This document shows positions 31,933 to 40,957 of a stretch of DNA of 45,096 bases, one piece after another. The stretch covers positions 1-45,096 of the forward strand of contig CAJMFH010000020.1 of the NCBI GenBank assembly GCA_905212635.1. Reading direction: 5' to 3'. Both the position numbers and the translations under genes were made by a program. Below the pieces are notes generated by a model that was given only the letters and a program-made list of their open reading frames with translations, was not told where the DNA came from and did no database searches. This DNA comes from an uncultured Lachnoclostridium sp. (GTDB lineage Bacteria > Bacillota > Clostridia > Lachnospirales > Lachnospiraceae). Within the stretch, counting starts at the first letter, position 1. Every line of letters begins with the position of its first letter.

Positions 31933-33681
31933 ATGAAACTTGATAAAATGATTGGAGACCGCTTTAAAGAAAGGCCATCGGATTGTGCAATTGAAAGCCA
32001 TGCGCTGATGGTGCGCGGAGGATATATGAAGAGTGTGGCAAATGGTATTTATTCCCAGTTTCCACCGCTGAAAAGAATTACCGCAAAGATTGAAAAAATT
32101 ATACGTGAGGAAATGGATGCTCTGGACGGACAGGAAGTATTGTTCCCGGTAGCACTTCCGGGAAGTTTATGGGAAGAGTCCGGACGATTTGAAAGTGTGG
32201 GAAGCGAACTTCTCCGCTTTAAAGACCGTAACAATGCCCAGATGGTTTTGGGAATGACACACGAAGAGGCAGCCGTACATCTCGTGCGTGAGTATGCGAA
32301 CAGCTATACCAAATACCCATTTATGATTTATCAGGTGCAGACAAAATTCCGTGATGAGGCACGTCCTCGTGCCGGAATGATCCGTGTCCGTGAGTTTACG
32401 ATGAAAGATGCCTATTCTTTCCATACATCACAGGAAGATCTGGAGAAATATTATGACCGTATGTATAAAGCATATCAGCGTATTTTTGCCCGCACCGGTA
32501 TTCCGGAAGTGGCTGTGGTAGCTTCCGATTCCGGTATGATGGGAGGAAGTCTGTCTCATGAATACATGCTTTTGACGCCGGTTGGAGAAGATACCATTGT
32601 ACTTTGCGATGAGTGTGATTACCGTGCGAATATGGAAGCGGCAGAGAGTATCATTGAAAACAAAGATCAGAAATTGGAAAAAGCGGAACTGAAATTAGTG
32701 GATACGCCAAATCAGCATACCATTGAAGAGGTTTGTGACTATCTGCATCTTCCGGTAGAAAATTCGATGAAAGCAGTAGTTTACCAGAAAAATGAAGATG
32801 ACTCCTACGTGGTATTGTTTATTCGTGGGGATCTCGAAGCCAATGAGACGAAGATCACAAATTATCTCGGTGCAGCGATCCATCCGGCAGTGATCACAGA
32901 AGACTGCGGACTGCACGCCGGATTTATCGGAGCATACCAGCTTCCGGAAGGAATTACGGTTCTTTATGATAATTCACTGAAAGGCATTGAAAATCTCTGC
33001 TGTGGCGGAAATGAAGTAGATAAACATTATGTTGGTCTCAATATGGAACGTGATGTGCCGGATGCCGAATATGGCGATTTTGCCAAAGCAATTGACGGTG
33101 GTATCTGTCCATGCTGTGGAAAACCAAAATTGAAAATTGCCCGCGGAATTGAAGTTGGAAACATTTTCCAATTAGGAACAAAATATACAAAGACGATGGG
33201 AATGGAATATCTCGATCAGGATGGCAAAAAACACAATCCGATCATGGGATGTTACGGTATCGGTGTAGGAAGACTGGCAGCTTCCGTCTGTGAAGTGCGC
33301 CGCGATGATTACGGCCCGATTTGGCCAATCACAATTGCGCCTTGGGAAGTACAGCTTTGCTGTATGCGCGCGGATGATGCAGAATGTAAAGAATTTGCAG
33401 ATAAATTGTATGACGGATTGCAGAAGGATCGTCTGGAAGTGCTTTACGATGACCGTAATGTGCGTGCCGGCGCGATGTTCTCGGATGCCGATTTGCTCGG
33501 TGTGCCGGTTCGTGTAGTGGTAAGCCCGAGAAATATGAAAAATGGTGTTGTTGAGATTTCCACAAGAGACAAAACGGTACAGGTACAGGTGCCTCTTGAG
33601 GAAGCAGTTACAAAAGTGAAAGAATTGGTACAGAAACTGTACGATGAGATCGAAGAAGGAGTAAAACAGTTTCAGGAATAG
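31933..33681 (+). CDS. proS: Proline--tRNA ligase
   Basis: The 582-residue class II synthetase is the bacterial type with an editing insertion. Motif 2 is seen around FRDEARPRAGMIRVREF (near residues 138-154) and motif 3 as GCYGIGVGRLAAS (near 440). The YbaK-like editing domain that removes Ala-tRNA-Pro lies between them (about residues 225-405, with VVYQKNEDDSYVVLFIRG). A C-terminal anticodon-binding domain follows. TAGGAGGAA precedes the ATG. It sits 10 bases after the MATE gene, and no T-box leader is present. Confidence 0.96.
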   Translation: MKLDKMIGDRFKERPSDCAIESHALMVRGGYMKSVANGIYSQFPPLKRITAKIEKIIREEMDALDGQEVLFPVALPGSLWEESGRFESVGSELLRFKDRNNAQMVLGMTHEEAAVHLVREYANSYTKYPFMIYQVQTKFRDEARPRAGMIRVREFTMKDAYSFHTSQEDLEKYYDRMYKAYQRIFARTGIPEVAVVASDSGMMGGSLSHEYMLLTPVGEDTIVLCDECDYRANMEAAESIIENKDQKLEKAELKLVDTPNQHTIEEVCDYLHLPVENSMKAVVYQKNEDDSYVVLFIRGDLEANETKITNYLGAAIHPAVITEDCGLHAGFIGAYQLPEGITVLYDNSLKGIENLCCGGNEVDKHYVGLNMERDVPDAEYGDFAKAIDGGICPCCGKPKLKIARGIEVGNIFQLGTKYTKTMGMEYLDQDGKKHNPIMGCYGIGVGRLAASVCEVRRDDYGPIWPITIAPWEVQLCCMRADDAECKEFADKLYDGLQKDRLEVLYDDRNVRAGAMFSDADLLGVPVRVVVSPRNMKNGVVEISTRDKTVQVQVPLEEAVTKVKELVQKLYDEIEEGVKQFQE

Positions 33682-33724
33682 TTACATAGGAATTAGCTAT
33701 GGTGTACCAGGAAAGGCGGAATCT

Positions 33725-36145
33725 ATGAATTTTAGAGAATATATTCAACAGGGATTTGTATTTTTGGATGGCGCGACAGGCTCGAATCTGCAGGAACATG
33801 GAATGCAGGCGGGAGAATGCCCGGAACTTTGGATCTTGAATCACCCGGATGTATTTGTGGAATTGCAGAAGCAGTATATTCTGGCAGGAAGCGATGTACT
33901 CTATGCGCCTACATTTACCTGTAACCGGATCAAACTTGCCGAATATGGACTGGAAGAAAAACTTCATGAGATGACGCAGCAGCTGGTTGCACTCAGCCGG
34001 CAGGCAGTAGAAGAAAGCGGTACGACGCGTAAGATTTATATCGCCGGGGATATGACGATGACCGGAGAACAGCTGTACCCGATGGGAACGCTTACACTGG
34101 AAGAGTTGATCGACGTATACAAAGAACAGGTAAATGCGTTGATTGATGCCGGTGTGGATCTGTTTGCCGTAGAGACGATGATGAGTTTGCAGGAATGCCG
34201 TGGAGCGGTTCTTGCAATCAAAGAGACCTGTGGAGATACGATTCCGATCCTTGTGACACTGACGTTTCAGGATGATATGCGCACCCTGTTTGGTACAAAT
34301 CCGGAAACGGCGGTTATTGTAATGGAATCGATGGGCGTGGATGCGGTAGGTCTGAATTGTTCAACCGGACCGGATAAAATGCACGAGGTCGTTCAGAGGA
34401 TGCTGCGTGTCAGCAGTATTCCACTCGTAGTAAAGCCAAATGCGGGGCTTCCAAAGCTCGAAGACGGTAAGACGACATATGACATGGATGCGGAAGAATT
34501 TGCTAAAGAGATGTTTCCACTGGCACAGATGGGAGCTACGATCCTTGGTGGATGCTGCGGTACCACGCCGCTTCACATCCAAAAAATGATACAAAATCTG
34601 GAAAATGAGAAAGCAGTGCTTCCGGAGATAAAGCAGATCCGGGCACTCACGAATGAAAGAAACTTTTTAGAGATCGATCTGGATGGAACGTTCTCTATTG
34701 TAGGAGAGCGTATCAATCCGACAGGAAAGAAAAATCTTCAGGAAGAACTCCGTCAGAAAAAGATGGATCTTGTCATTGATATGGCAGAAGAGCAGGTGGC
34801 AAAGGGTGCAAAAATTCTCGATGTCAATATGGGAACCAATGGGATTGATGAAAAAGAAATGATGCTGATGGCAGTCAATGAACTGACGCTTGCGGTCGAC
34901 GTACCGCTTTGTATCGATTCCAGTTATGTGGATATCGTGGAAGAAGCGCTGCGTATTTATCCGGGGCGTGCCTTGATCAATTCGATTTCACTCGAACCGG
35001 AAAAAATAAAGCATTTGATTCCGGCGGCAAAAAAATATGGAGCCATGTTTATCCTGCTTCCGTTGTCGGATAAGGGACTTCCGGAAAATCTGGAAGAAAA
35101 GAAAGAAATTATTCATACGATATTAACAGAGGCAAAGAAATACGGTCTGTCAGAAAAGGATATCGTGGTCGACGGACTTGTGGCGACAATTGGTGCCAAC
35201 AAAAAAGCGGCGATCGAAGTGCTGGAAACCATTCGCTACTGTAAGGAAGAACTGGGAGTTGCTACGATCTGTGGATTGTCAAATATTTCCTTTGGACTTC
35301 CGGAACGCCAGTTTGTCAATACCGCCTTTTTGACAATGGCAATTGCGCAGGGGCTTACGATGGCAATCGCAAACCCAAGTCAGACTCTCCTTACCAATGC
35401 GGCATTGGCGACGGATCTTCTTTTAAATAAAGCCAATGCGGATCTGAATTATATCAATGGTGTAAATAAGGCAGAGATCTCTACCGAAGATAATGCAAAC
35501 CGACAAAGCAGCGAAGAAGACGGACATCCGTTATATCTTGCCGTGGTAAAAGGAAAAGACGGACAGGCGCTGGCTCTTGCCAAAGAAGAGATCGAAAAAG
35601 GGGAAAAACCGGGTCAGATCATTGACAGTTATCTGATTCCGGCAATCAATCATGTCGGAGAATTGTTTGAGAAAGGAACGTATTTCCTTCCTCAGCTTAT
35701 TGCCAGTGCCGAGGCGATGGAAAAGGCGATTGATTATCTGGAACCGTATCTTGCAAAAGAACGTGGAGATCAGAAACTGGATACGATCGTAATGGCGACG
35801 GTAAAAGGCGATATTCACGATATCGGGAAGAATCTCGTGGTACTGATGCTGAAAAATTATGGCTACGATGTGATCGATCTTGGAAAAGATGTTGACAATC
35901 AGTTGGTCATTGACACAGCAATCAAGGAAAATGCAGCGATCATCGGACTGTCTGCCCTGATGACGACGACAATGACCGAGATGAAAGAAGTGGTCGATCT
36001 GGCAAAAGCCCAGGGAGTGAAAGCAAAAATCATCATCGGCGGTGCTGTGGTGACAGAAAGCTATGCGGAAGAGATCGGTGCAGACGGATATTCGAAAGAT
36101 GCCAGAGAGGCTGTTAAACTTGTCAATAAATTGCTTGGAAGATAG
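33725..36145 (+). CDS. metH: B12-dependent methionine synthase without the SAM-activation domain
   Basis: The 806-residue enzyme moves a methyl group from methyltetrahydrofolate to homocysteine through cobalamin. The homocysteine domain (about 1-300) has zinc cysteines C212 and C277/C278 (GLNCS, GGCCG). The pterin-binding domain covers about 325-580. The cobalamin module (about 605-806) has its cap helices and H698 in KGDIHDIGKN. The roughly 330-residue reactivation domain of E. coli MetH is absent, as in many Clostridia and Thermotoga, so a separate reactivation protein is expected elsewhere. The gap to proS is 43 bases and holds no riboswitch. Confidence 0.95.
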   Translation: MNFREYIQQGFVFLDGATGSNLQEHGMQAGECPELWILNHPDVFVELQKQYILAGSDVLYAPTFTCNRIKLAEYGLEEKLHEMTQQLVALSRQAVEESGTTRKIYIAGDMTMTGEQLYPMGTLTLEELIDVYKEQVNALIDAGVDLFAVETMMSLQECRGAVLAIKETCGDTIPILVTLTFQDDMRTLFGTNPETAVIVMESMGVDAVGLNCSTGPDKMHEVVQRMLRVSSIPLVVKPNAGLPKLEDGKTTYDMDAEEFAKEMFPLAQMGATILGGCCGTTPLHIQKMIQNLENEKAVLPEIKQIRALTNERNFLEIDLDGTFSIVGERINPTGKKNLQEELRQKKMDLVIDMAEEQVAKGAKILDVNMGTNGIDEKEMMLMAVNELTLAVDVPLCIDSSYVDIVEEALRIYPGRALINSISLEPEKIKHLIPAAKKYGAMFILLPLSDKGLPENLEEKKEIIHTILTEAKKYGLSEKDIVVDGLVATIGANKKAAIEVLETIRYCKEELGVATICGLSNISFGLPERQFVNTAFLTMAIAQGLTMAIANPSQTLLTNAALATDLLLNKANADLNYINGVNKAEISTEDNANRQSSEEDGHPLYLAVVKGKDGQALALAKEEIEKGEKPGQIIDSYLIPAINHVGELFEKGTYFLPQLIASAEAMEKAIDYLEPYLAKERGDQKLDTIVMATVKGDIHDIGKNLVVLMLKNYGYDVIDLGKDVDNQLVIDTAIKENAAIIGLSALMTTTMTEMKEVVDLAKAQGVKAKIIIGGAVVTESYAEEIGADGYSKDAREAVKLVNKLLGR

Positions 36146-36163
36146 AAAAGGGAGAGAAAAAAC

Positions 36164-37111
36164 GTGGTTGATGTTATCATTCCGGTGTACCGGCCAGATG
36201 AAAAACTGGAAAAATTGATTGAAAAATTGAATCAGCAGACGGTAGAACCTGCTCACATCTTTTTTATGCAGACCATGACAGAGGACGAAGCAGAGGATAC
36301 TAGAGTCAGAAAAATTTTGGAGAGATCCCAAAAAGGAACGATTGTACCAGTCAATAAATTGGAATTTGATCATGGTGGTACGAGAAATCAGGGAGCACAG
36401 ATGAGTGAAGCAGAGTTCATGCTTTTTATGACCCAGGATGCCGTGCCGGAAGATGCCTTTTTGATCGAGATTCTGTTGCAGGCAGTACAGCAGAAAGATA
36501 CGATTGCGGCGGCATACGGAAGGCAGCTGCCGGATGATAAAGTAGGGGTGATTGAAACCTATACGAGACAGTTTAACTATCCGGAAGAACCGCTCATAAA
36601 AGGAAAAGCTGATCTCCCGAGACTGGGGATCAAAACGTATTTCTGCTCCAATGTATGTGCCATGTATCGTCGTGATATTTATCAGAAAATGGGAGGGTTT
36701 GTCACAAAGACCATTTTTAATGAGGATATGATTATGGCTGCAAATATGGTGCAGGCGGGATATGAGATCGCCTATGCGGCAGCGGCAAAGGTCGTACATG
36801 CTCACAAATATACGTATTGGCAGCAGCTGACAAGAAATTTTGACATGGCGGTTTCGCAGAGACAATACCGCGGGATTTTTGAAAGTGTCAAATCCGAATC
36901 CGAGGGAATCCGTCTTGTCAAGCAGACGGCATCATATCTGCTGCATCATGGAAAATGGTATCTGGTCCCGGATCTGATAATGCAGAGCGGATTCAAATTT
37001 ATCGGTTATAAACTGGGACTCCGGTACGAAAAACTTCCGATGTGGTTTATTCGCAAAGTAACGATGAATCCTAGATTCTGGAAAGAACAAGAAGACAGTA
37101 GAGGAGAATAG
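36164..37111 (+). CDS. Family 2 glycosyltransferase (rhamnosyltransferase-like)
   Basis: The 315-residue protein opens with VDVIIPVYRPDEKLEKLI, the nucleotide-binding start of GT2 enzymes. FDHGGTRNQGAQMS and LFMTQDAVPEDAF follow, a combination typical of rhamnosyltransferase-like enzymes with QDA in place of DXD. FNEDMIMAANMVQAGY provides the candidate base region. It should add a sugar from a nucleotide donor to a lipid-linked or surface glycan. The start is GTG with GGGAGAG upstream. It lies 18 bases after metH and 2 bases before a second GT2 gene. Donor and acceptor are inferred only. Confidence 0.85.
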   Translation: MVDVIIPVYRPDEKLEKLIEKLNQQTVEPAHIFFMQTMTEDEAEDTRVRKILERSQKGTIVPVNKLEFDHGGTRNQGAQMSEAEFMLFMTQDAVPEDAFLIEILLQAVQQKDTIAAAYGRQLPDDKVGVIETYTRQFNYPEEPLIKGKADLPRLGIKTYFCSNVCAMYRRDIYQKMGGFVTKTIFNEDMIMAANMVQAGYEIAYAAAAKVVHAHKYTYWQQLTRNFDMAVSQRQYRGIFESVKSESEGIRLVKQTASYLLHHGKWYLVPDLIMQSGFKFIGYKLGLRYEKLPMWFIRKVTMNPRFWKEQEDSRGE

Positions 37112-37113
37112 AA

Positions 37114-38031
37114 ATGGCAGAAATTGGAATTATCCTTGCTACGTATAATGGTGAAAAGTATTTGCGTGAGCAGTTGGATTCCATCCTTTCAAATACATTT
37201 AAAGATTATGAGATCCATATCTGTGATGATGGTTCGACCGATGGTACGATCGCGATTGCCAAAGAGTATGTTGAGAAATATCCGCAGATCACGTTATGGC
37301 AGAACGAAAAAAATCAGGGATATACCGGAAATTTTTTGCAGGCGGTACAGCGGGAGACAGCTCCGTATTTTATGTTTTGCGATCAGGATGACATCTGGAA
37401 GCCGGATAAGATCGAGGTGACGTATCGCGCCATGAAAGAGGCGGAAGAGGCGGAAAACCAGCCGATTTTGGTTTTTACGGATGCAGAGAGTTATGACGAT
37501 GCCACAAAAAAGGATATGGGGTCGTTTCATAAAATCAGTCATTTGGACACAAAAAAGGTTGACACAGCGCACCTTTTCATGGAAAATAAGTGTATCGGAT
37601 GTACGATCTTATGCAATGCAAAAGTGCGGGATTACCTGACAGAACTGCCGGAAGAGATCCGTGTTCATGACTGGTGGCTCGCTTTAATCTGTAGTCATTT
37701 TGGAAAAATTGTGTATGTTGATAAAATGACCTTGCATTATCGGCAGCATAGTGATAATATGATTGGAACAAGCAGTTTTTTTCAGTATGTGGCAAAGCGC
37801 ATTCGTCACTGGAAGGAGCAAAAAGAGGCAATCCGTGCTACCTTTGCTCAGGGAGCTGCGTTTTACCGGATGTTTGGAGAACAGATCACAGACCCGGAGA
37901 GAAAAAAATGTGCTTATGAATTTGCAAAAATGTCAGAAAGTAATGCGGTAAAAAGAAGAGTTCTGGCACTGCGCTATGGCTTTTTGAAGAGCGGACTGGT
38001 GCGGAATCTGGCGTTACTGTTTTTGATTTAA
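37114..38031 (+). CDS. Family 2 glycosyltransferase
   Basis: The 305-residue enzyme has the classic GT2 start IGIILATYNGEKYLREQLDS, then CDDGSTDGT and the metal-binding DXD-like segment FMFCDQDDIWKPDKI. RVHDWWLALICS further on matches the acceptor-side region of cell-wall polysaccharide rhamnosyl/galactosyl transferases. Only 2 bases separate it from the previous GT2 gene, and an LCP ligase follows 19 bases downstream. The three together suggest assembly and attachment of a wall glycan. Confidence 0.87.
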   Translation: MAEIGIILATYNGEKYLREQLDSILSNTFKDYEIHICDDGSTDGTIAIAKEYVEKYPQITLWQNEKNQGYTGNFLQAVQRETAPYFMFCDQDDIWKPDKIEVTYRAMKEAEEAENQPILVFTDAESYDDATKKDMGSFHKISHLDTKKVDTAHLFMENKCIGCTILCNAKVRDYLTELPEEIRVHDWWLALICSHFGKIVYVDKMTLHYRQHSDNMIGTSSFFQYVAKRIRHWKEQKEAIRATFAQGAAFYRMFGEQITDPERKKCAYEFAKMSESNAVKRRVLALRYGFLKSGLVRNLALLFLI

Positions 38032-38050
38032 GAGGAATCTGGAGGAAACT

Positions 38051-39085
38051 ATGGCAGAGAAAGTGAAAAATAAAAAGGGAAAAAAGAGAAAAGTCGGCAG
38101 AGTATTTCTGATCATTGGCATTATTATAAGTATGGCACTGGGAAGCATGGCTGCTGTGGCAAAATACAAAACAGACGGCATACTGTCCTTGATGAATCAG
38201 GATAAGGAGAATGCCTTGAATACGGTAGATATTTCGGAATATGATACGGTAAGCGATTCCGATGTGATCAATATTCTGTTGGTTGGTGCGGATAAAAATC
38301 TTGATGAACAGGATTCCGAGGGGGCTGCAAGACGTTCGGATTCGATGATGATCGCGACGCTGGATATGAAGCATAAGAAGTTAAAAGTAACTTCTCTGAT
38401 GCGAGATATGTATGTCGAGATCCCGGGCTATGGGAAAAATAAATTTAATGCTGCATATTCGTTTGGCGGCATCAAATTGTTGTATAAAACGATCGCTTCC
38501 AACTTCGGTATTAAACTGGATGGATATGCCGAAGTAAACTTTGATGCTTTTATCGATGTGATCAATGCGGTAGGTGGCGTCGAAGCAACCTTGACGGAGA
38601 GTGAAGCCACGAACCTGAATGATACAAACTATATCCGGCGTAAAAAATATCGTAATGTAAAAGTCGGAACGCAGGTCCTGAATGGGTATCAGGCACTGGG
38701 ATACTGCCGTATCCGTCATGGAAAATGGAAAAACGGACATTATCCGGCAGTCCTGACTGCGTCAGGAAAAGGGGATGACTACGGAAGAACAGAGAGACAG
38801 CGTCTGGTCGTACAGGCACTTTTGAAAAAGGTAAAATCATTGTCTGTTGACAAATGGATGGAATTGATCGATGTTATCCTGCCAAATGTAACGACAGACC
38901 TTGATAAGGATAATATTTATTCTTATGTTCTGGCGGTGGTTAAGATGGGAACGACGGATATCAAACAGTTCCGTCTTCCGGCAGATGGTGCTTATACCAG
39001 CGAAAAGATCAATGGTGCAGATTGTCTGGTGGTCGATGTGGAAAAGAACAAAAAAGCATTGTCTGATTTTATTTATGAGAAATAA
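38051..39085 (+). CDS. LCP-family (LytR-CpsA-Psr) cell-wall glycopolymer ligase
   Basis: The 344-residue protein has a basic cytoplasmic N-terminus, a signal anchor (FLIIGIIISMALGSMAAVA, about residues 19-37), and an extracellular LCP domain. Conserved points are ILLVGADKN, RRSDSMMIATLD, SLMRDMYVEIPGYG, the N-A-Y segment KFNAAYSFGG, and YGRTERQRLVVQ. LCP enzymes transfer undecaprenyl-linked teichoic-acid-like or capsular polymers to peptidoglycan. The adjacent GT2 genes fit that job. GGAGG precedes the ATG. No clear terminator follows before the ilvN promoter. Confidence 0.92.
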   Translation: MAEKVKNKKGKKRKVGRVFLIIGIIISMALGSMAAVAKYKTDGILSLMNQDKENALNTVDISEYDTVSDSDVINILLVGADKNLDEQDSEGAARRSDSMMIATLDMKHKKLKVTSLMRDMYVEIPGYGKNKFNAAYSFGGIKLLYKTIASNFGIKLDGYAEVNFDAFIDVINAVGGVEATLTESEATNLNDTNYIRRKKYRNVKVGTQVLNGYQALGYCRIRHGKWKNGHYPAVLTASGKGDDYGRTERQRLVVQALLKKVKSLSVDKWMELIDVILPNVTTDLDKDNIYSYVLAVVKMGTTDIKQFRLPADGAYTSEKINGADCLVVDVEKNKKALSDFIYEK

Positions 39086-39100
39086 ATGTAAGGGTAAGAG

Positions 39101-39129
39101 TTGACAAGAAACGATAGAATTGGTAAAAT
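39101..39129 (+). promoter_or_regulatory. Promoter of ilvN
   Basis: Perfect TTGACA (39101-39106) and TAAAAT (39124-39129) are separated by 17 bases. The leader is only about 28 bases, too short for a T-box or leader-peptide attenuator. Confidence 0.75.
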
Positions 39130-39163
39130 TAATGTTTGATAAGTACGATGAGGAGGTTTCATT

Positions 39164-39655
39164 ATGCAAAAGATGGTATTATCCATTCTGATTGATAATA
39201 CACCGGGCGCATTGTCCCGTGTAGTAGGGCTTTTCAGCCGGAGAGGATATAATATTGACAGCCTTACGGTCGGCGAAACAGAAAATACAGAAGTATCCCG
39301 TATGACAGTTGCGGTGACGGGAGACGGAATCGTGTTGGAGCAGATCGAAAAGCAGATACATAAATTGGAAAATGTAATTGATGTGGAAAAACTCACGAGT
39401 GAGGCTTCTGTCTGTAGAGAATTGATATTGGTAAAAGTGGCAGCGGCAAGAGAAGAGAGACCTTCCATCAATGCGATCGTAGAGATCTTCCGTGCAAAGA
39501 TTGTAGACGTTGCAGCGGATTCCATGATGATCGAACTTACCGGAAATCAAGCAAAGTTAAATGCCTTTACCAAACTGCTTGACGGATATGAGATCAAAGA
39601 ACTGGTTCGTACCGGAATTACCGGACTGACAAGAGGATGCCTGACGGAAGAGTAA
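39164..39655 (+). CDS. ilvN: Acetolactate synthase small (regulatory) subunit
   Basis: The 163-residue protein has an N-terminal ACT domain (LIDNTPGALSRVVGLFSRRGYNI) that binds valine for feedback inhibition. A C-terminal ALS_ss domain follows, ending in EYLVRTG-like KELVRTGITGLTRG. It activates the catalytic subunit IlvB, which is not encoded nearby. AGGAGG precedes the ATG. ilvC follows after a 93-base gap that carries a second promoter-like sequence, so the two may be transcribed together or separately. Confidence 0.94.
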   Translation: MQKMVLSILIDNTPGALSRVVGLFSRRGYNIDSLTVGETENTEVSRMTVAVTGDGIVLEQIEKQIHKLENVIDVEKLTSEASVCRELILVKVAAAREERPSINAIVEIFRAKIVDVAADSMMIELTGNQAKLNAFTKLLDGYEIKELVRTGITGLTRGCLTEE

Positions 39656-39689
39656 GGCATAAAACACAGGTGATGGTGTAAAACATCTG

Positions 39690-39719
39690 TTGGATTAATC
39701 TGACAGAGCTTTATATAAT
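39690..39719 (+). promoter_or_regulatory. Possible internal promoter of ilvC
   Basis: TTGGAT (39690-39695) and perfect TATAAT (39714-39719) are separated by 18 bases, just ahead of the TTTAGGAGGA ribosome binding site of ilvC. An imperfect inverted repeat CAGGTG...CATCTG lies upstream at about 39667-39689. Confidence 0.5.
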
Positions 39720-39748
39720 AATTTATTATTTTTAGGAGGATGAAAACA

Positions 39749-40771
39749 ATGGCAGACGCAAAGATTTTTTATGAAAGTGACTGTAACCTTGGACTTTTGG
39801 ATGGTAAGACAATTGCTATTATCGGATATGGCAGCCAGGGACATGCACATGCATTGAATGCAAAAGAAAGTGGATGTAACGTAATTATCGGTTTGTATGA
39901 GGGCTCTAAATCCTGGGCAAAAGCAGAAGCACAGGGATTTAAAGTATATACAGCAGCAGAGGCTGCAAAACAGGCAGATATTATCATGATCCTGATCAAT
40001 GATGAGCTGCAGGCTAAATTGTACAAAGAGTCTATTGAACCAAACCTGGAAGCTGGTAACATGTTGATGTTCGCGCATGGTTTCAACATTCATTTTGGAC
40101 AGATCGTACCACCAAAAGATGTAGACGTTACTATGGTAGCTCCAAAGGGACCAGGACATACTGTACGCAGCGAGTACCAGGCAGGAAAAGGTGTTCCTTG
40201 TCTTGTTGCTGTTGAGCAGGATGCTACAGGAAAAGCACAGGATATCGCATTGGCATATTCTTTGGCAATCGGTGGAGCAAGAGCCGGTGTTCTTGAGACA
40301 ACATTCCGTACAGAGACAGAGACAGATTTGTTCGGTGAGCAGGCAGTTCTTTGTGGTGGTGTTTGTGCTCTGATGCAGGCTGGTTTCGAAACTCTTTGCG
40401 AAGCTGGTTATGATGAAAGAAATGCATATTTTGAGTGTATCCATGAGATGAAACTGATCGTAGACCTGATCTATCAGAGTGGTTTCGCAGGAATGCGTTA
40501 CTCAATCTCCAATACAGCAGAGTATGGTGATTATGTAACCGGACCAAAGATCATCACAGAAGATACAAAGAAAGCAATGAAGAAAGTATTGAAAGACATT
40601 CAGGATGGTTCTTTTGCAAAAGAATTCCTGCTTGATATGTCAGAGGCAGGTGGACAGGCTCACTTCCGTGCAATGAGAAAACTTGCTGCTGAGCATCGTT
40701 CCGAAGTTGTTGGTGAAGAGATCCGTAAATTGTACAGCTGGAATGGCGAAGACAAACTGATCAATAACTAA
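39749..40771 (+). CDS. ilvC: Ketol-acid reductoisomerase
   Basis: The 340-residue class I enzyme converts acetolactate to dihydroxyisovalerate in branched-chain amino-acid synthesis. The NAD(P)-binding motif is GYGSQGHAHALN, and the metal and substrate residues sit in GLIEAGF-like CALMQAGFETLCEAGYDERNAYFE segments. The ATG at 39749 is preferred, since AGGAGG lies 9 bases upstream. An in-frame ATG at 39740 touches that site directly. A complete palindromic repeat begins 12 bases after the stop, followed by a strong terminator. Confidence 0.96.
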   Translation: MADAKIFYESDCNLGLLDGKTIAIIGYGSQGHAHALNAKESGCNVIIGLYEGSKSWAKAEAQGFKVYTAAEAAKQADIIMILINDELQAKLYKESIEPNLEAGNMLMFAHGFNIHFGQIVPPKDVDVTMVAPKGPGHTVRSEYQAGKGVPCLVAVEQDATGKAQDIALAYSLAIGGARAGVLETTFRTETETDLFGEQAVLCGGVCALMQAGFETLCEAGYDERNAYFECIHEMKLIVDLIYQSGFAGMRYSISNTAEYGDYVTGPKIITEDTKKAMKKVLKDIQDGSFAKEFLLDMSEAGGQAHFRAMRKLAAEHRSEVVGEEIRKLYSWNGEDKLINN

Positions 40772-40783
40772 TTTTTGTTAGAT

Positions 40784-40879
40784 GTAACTATTCAGGATCT
40801 AAATGTATGGAAATCAAAGTCTCTTACGTGCAAGCACGACGATTCATTGATTCCCATACATTAGATCCTGAATAGTTAC
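40784..40879. repeat. Complete palindromic repeat, short form
   Basis: This 96-base element is an almost perfect palindrome. GTAACTATTCAGGATCTAA (40784-40802) pairs exactly with 40861-40879. The next arm, ATGTATGGAAATCAA, pairs with TTGATTCCCATACAT with one mismatch and one extra A. The loop holds GTCTCTTACGTGCAAGCACGACGATTCA, whose core ACGTGCAAGCACGAC (40826-40840) is shared with the copy at 10405-10581 and is itself a mini-palindrome (CGTGC-AA-GCACG). It lies 12 bases downstream of ilvC and ahead of the terminator, so it is probably transcribed in the ilvC 3' UTR. Confidence 0.9.
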
Positions 40880-40901
40880 GCGTAGATAATAAAATATGAA
40901 G

Positions 40902-40936
40902 GCCCGGTTGGTGAATACATAAACCGGGCTTTTTTT
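40902..40936 (+). terminator. Intrinsic terminator after ilvC
   Basis: GCCCGGTT (40902-40909) pairs with AACCGGGC (40922-40929) and is followed by seven T residues. It ends 21 bases ahead of the next start codon, leaving no room for a normal promoter between them. Confidence 0.92.
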
Positions 40937-40957
40937 AGACAGAAGGACAAGAGGAAA

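Noticed and set aside
33673..33686. CAGGAATAGTTAC near the end of proS resembles the repeat end CCTGAATAGTTAC
   Set aside because: Two of 13 bases differ, part of it encodes the last residues of proS, and no core or second end is near. Chance similarity is more likely.
35531..36865. A 444-codon open frame on the minus strand across metH and the first GT2 gene
   Set aside because: It crosses two well-supported genes, has no family features and is rich in Phe, His and Cys as expected for an antisense shadow.
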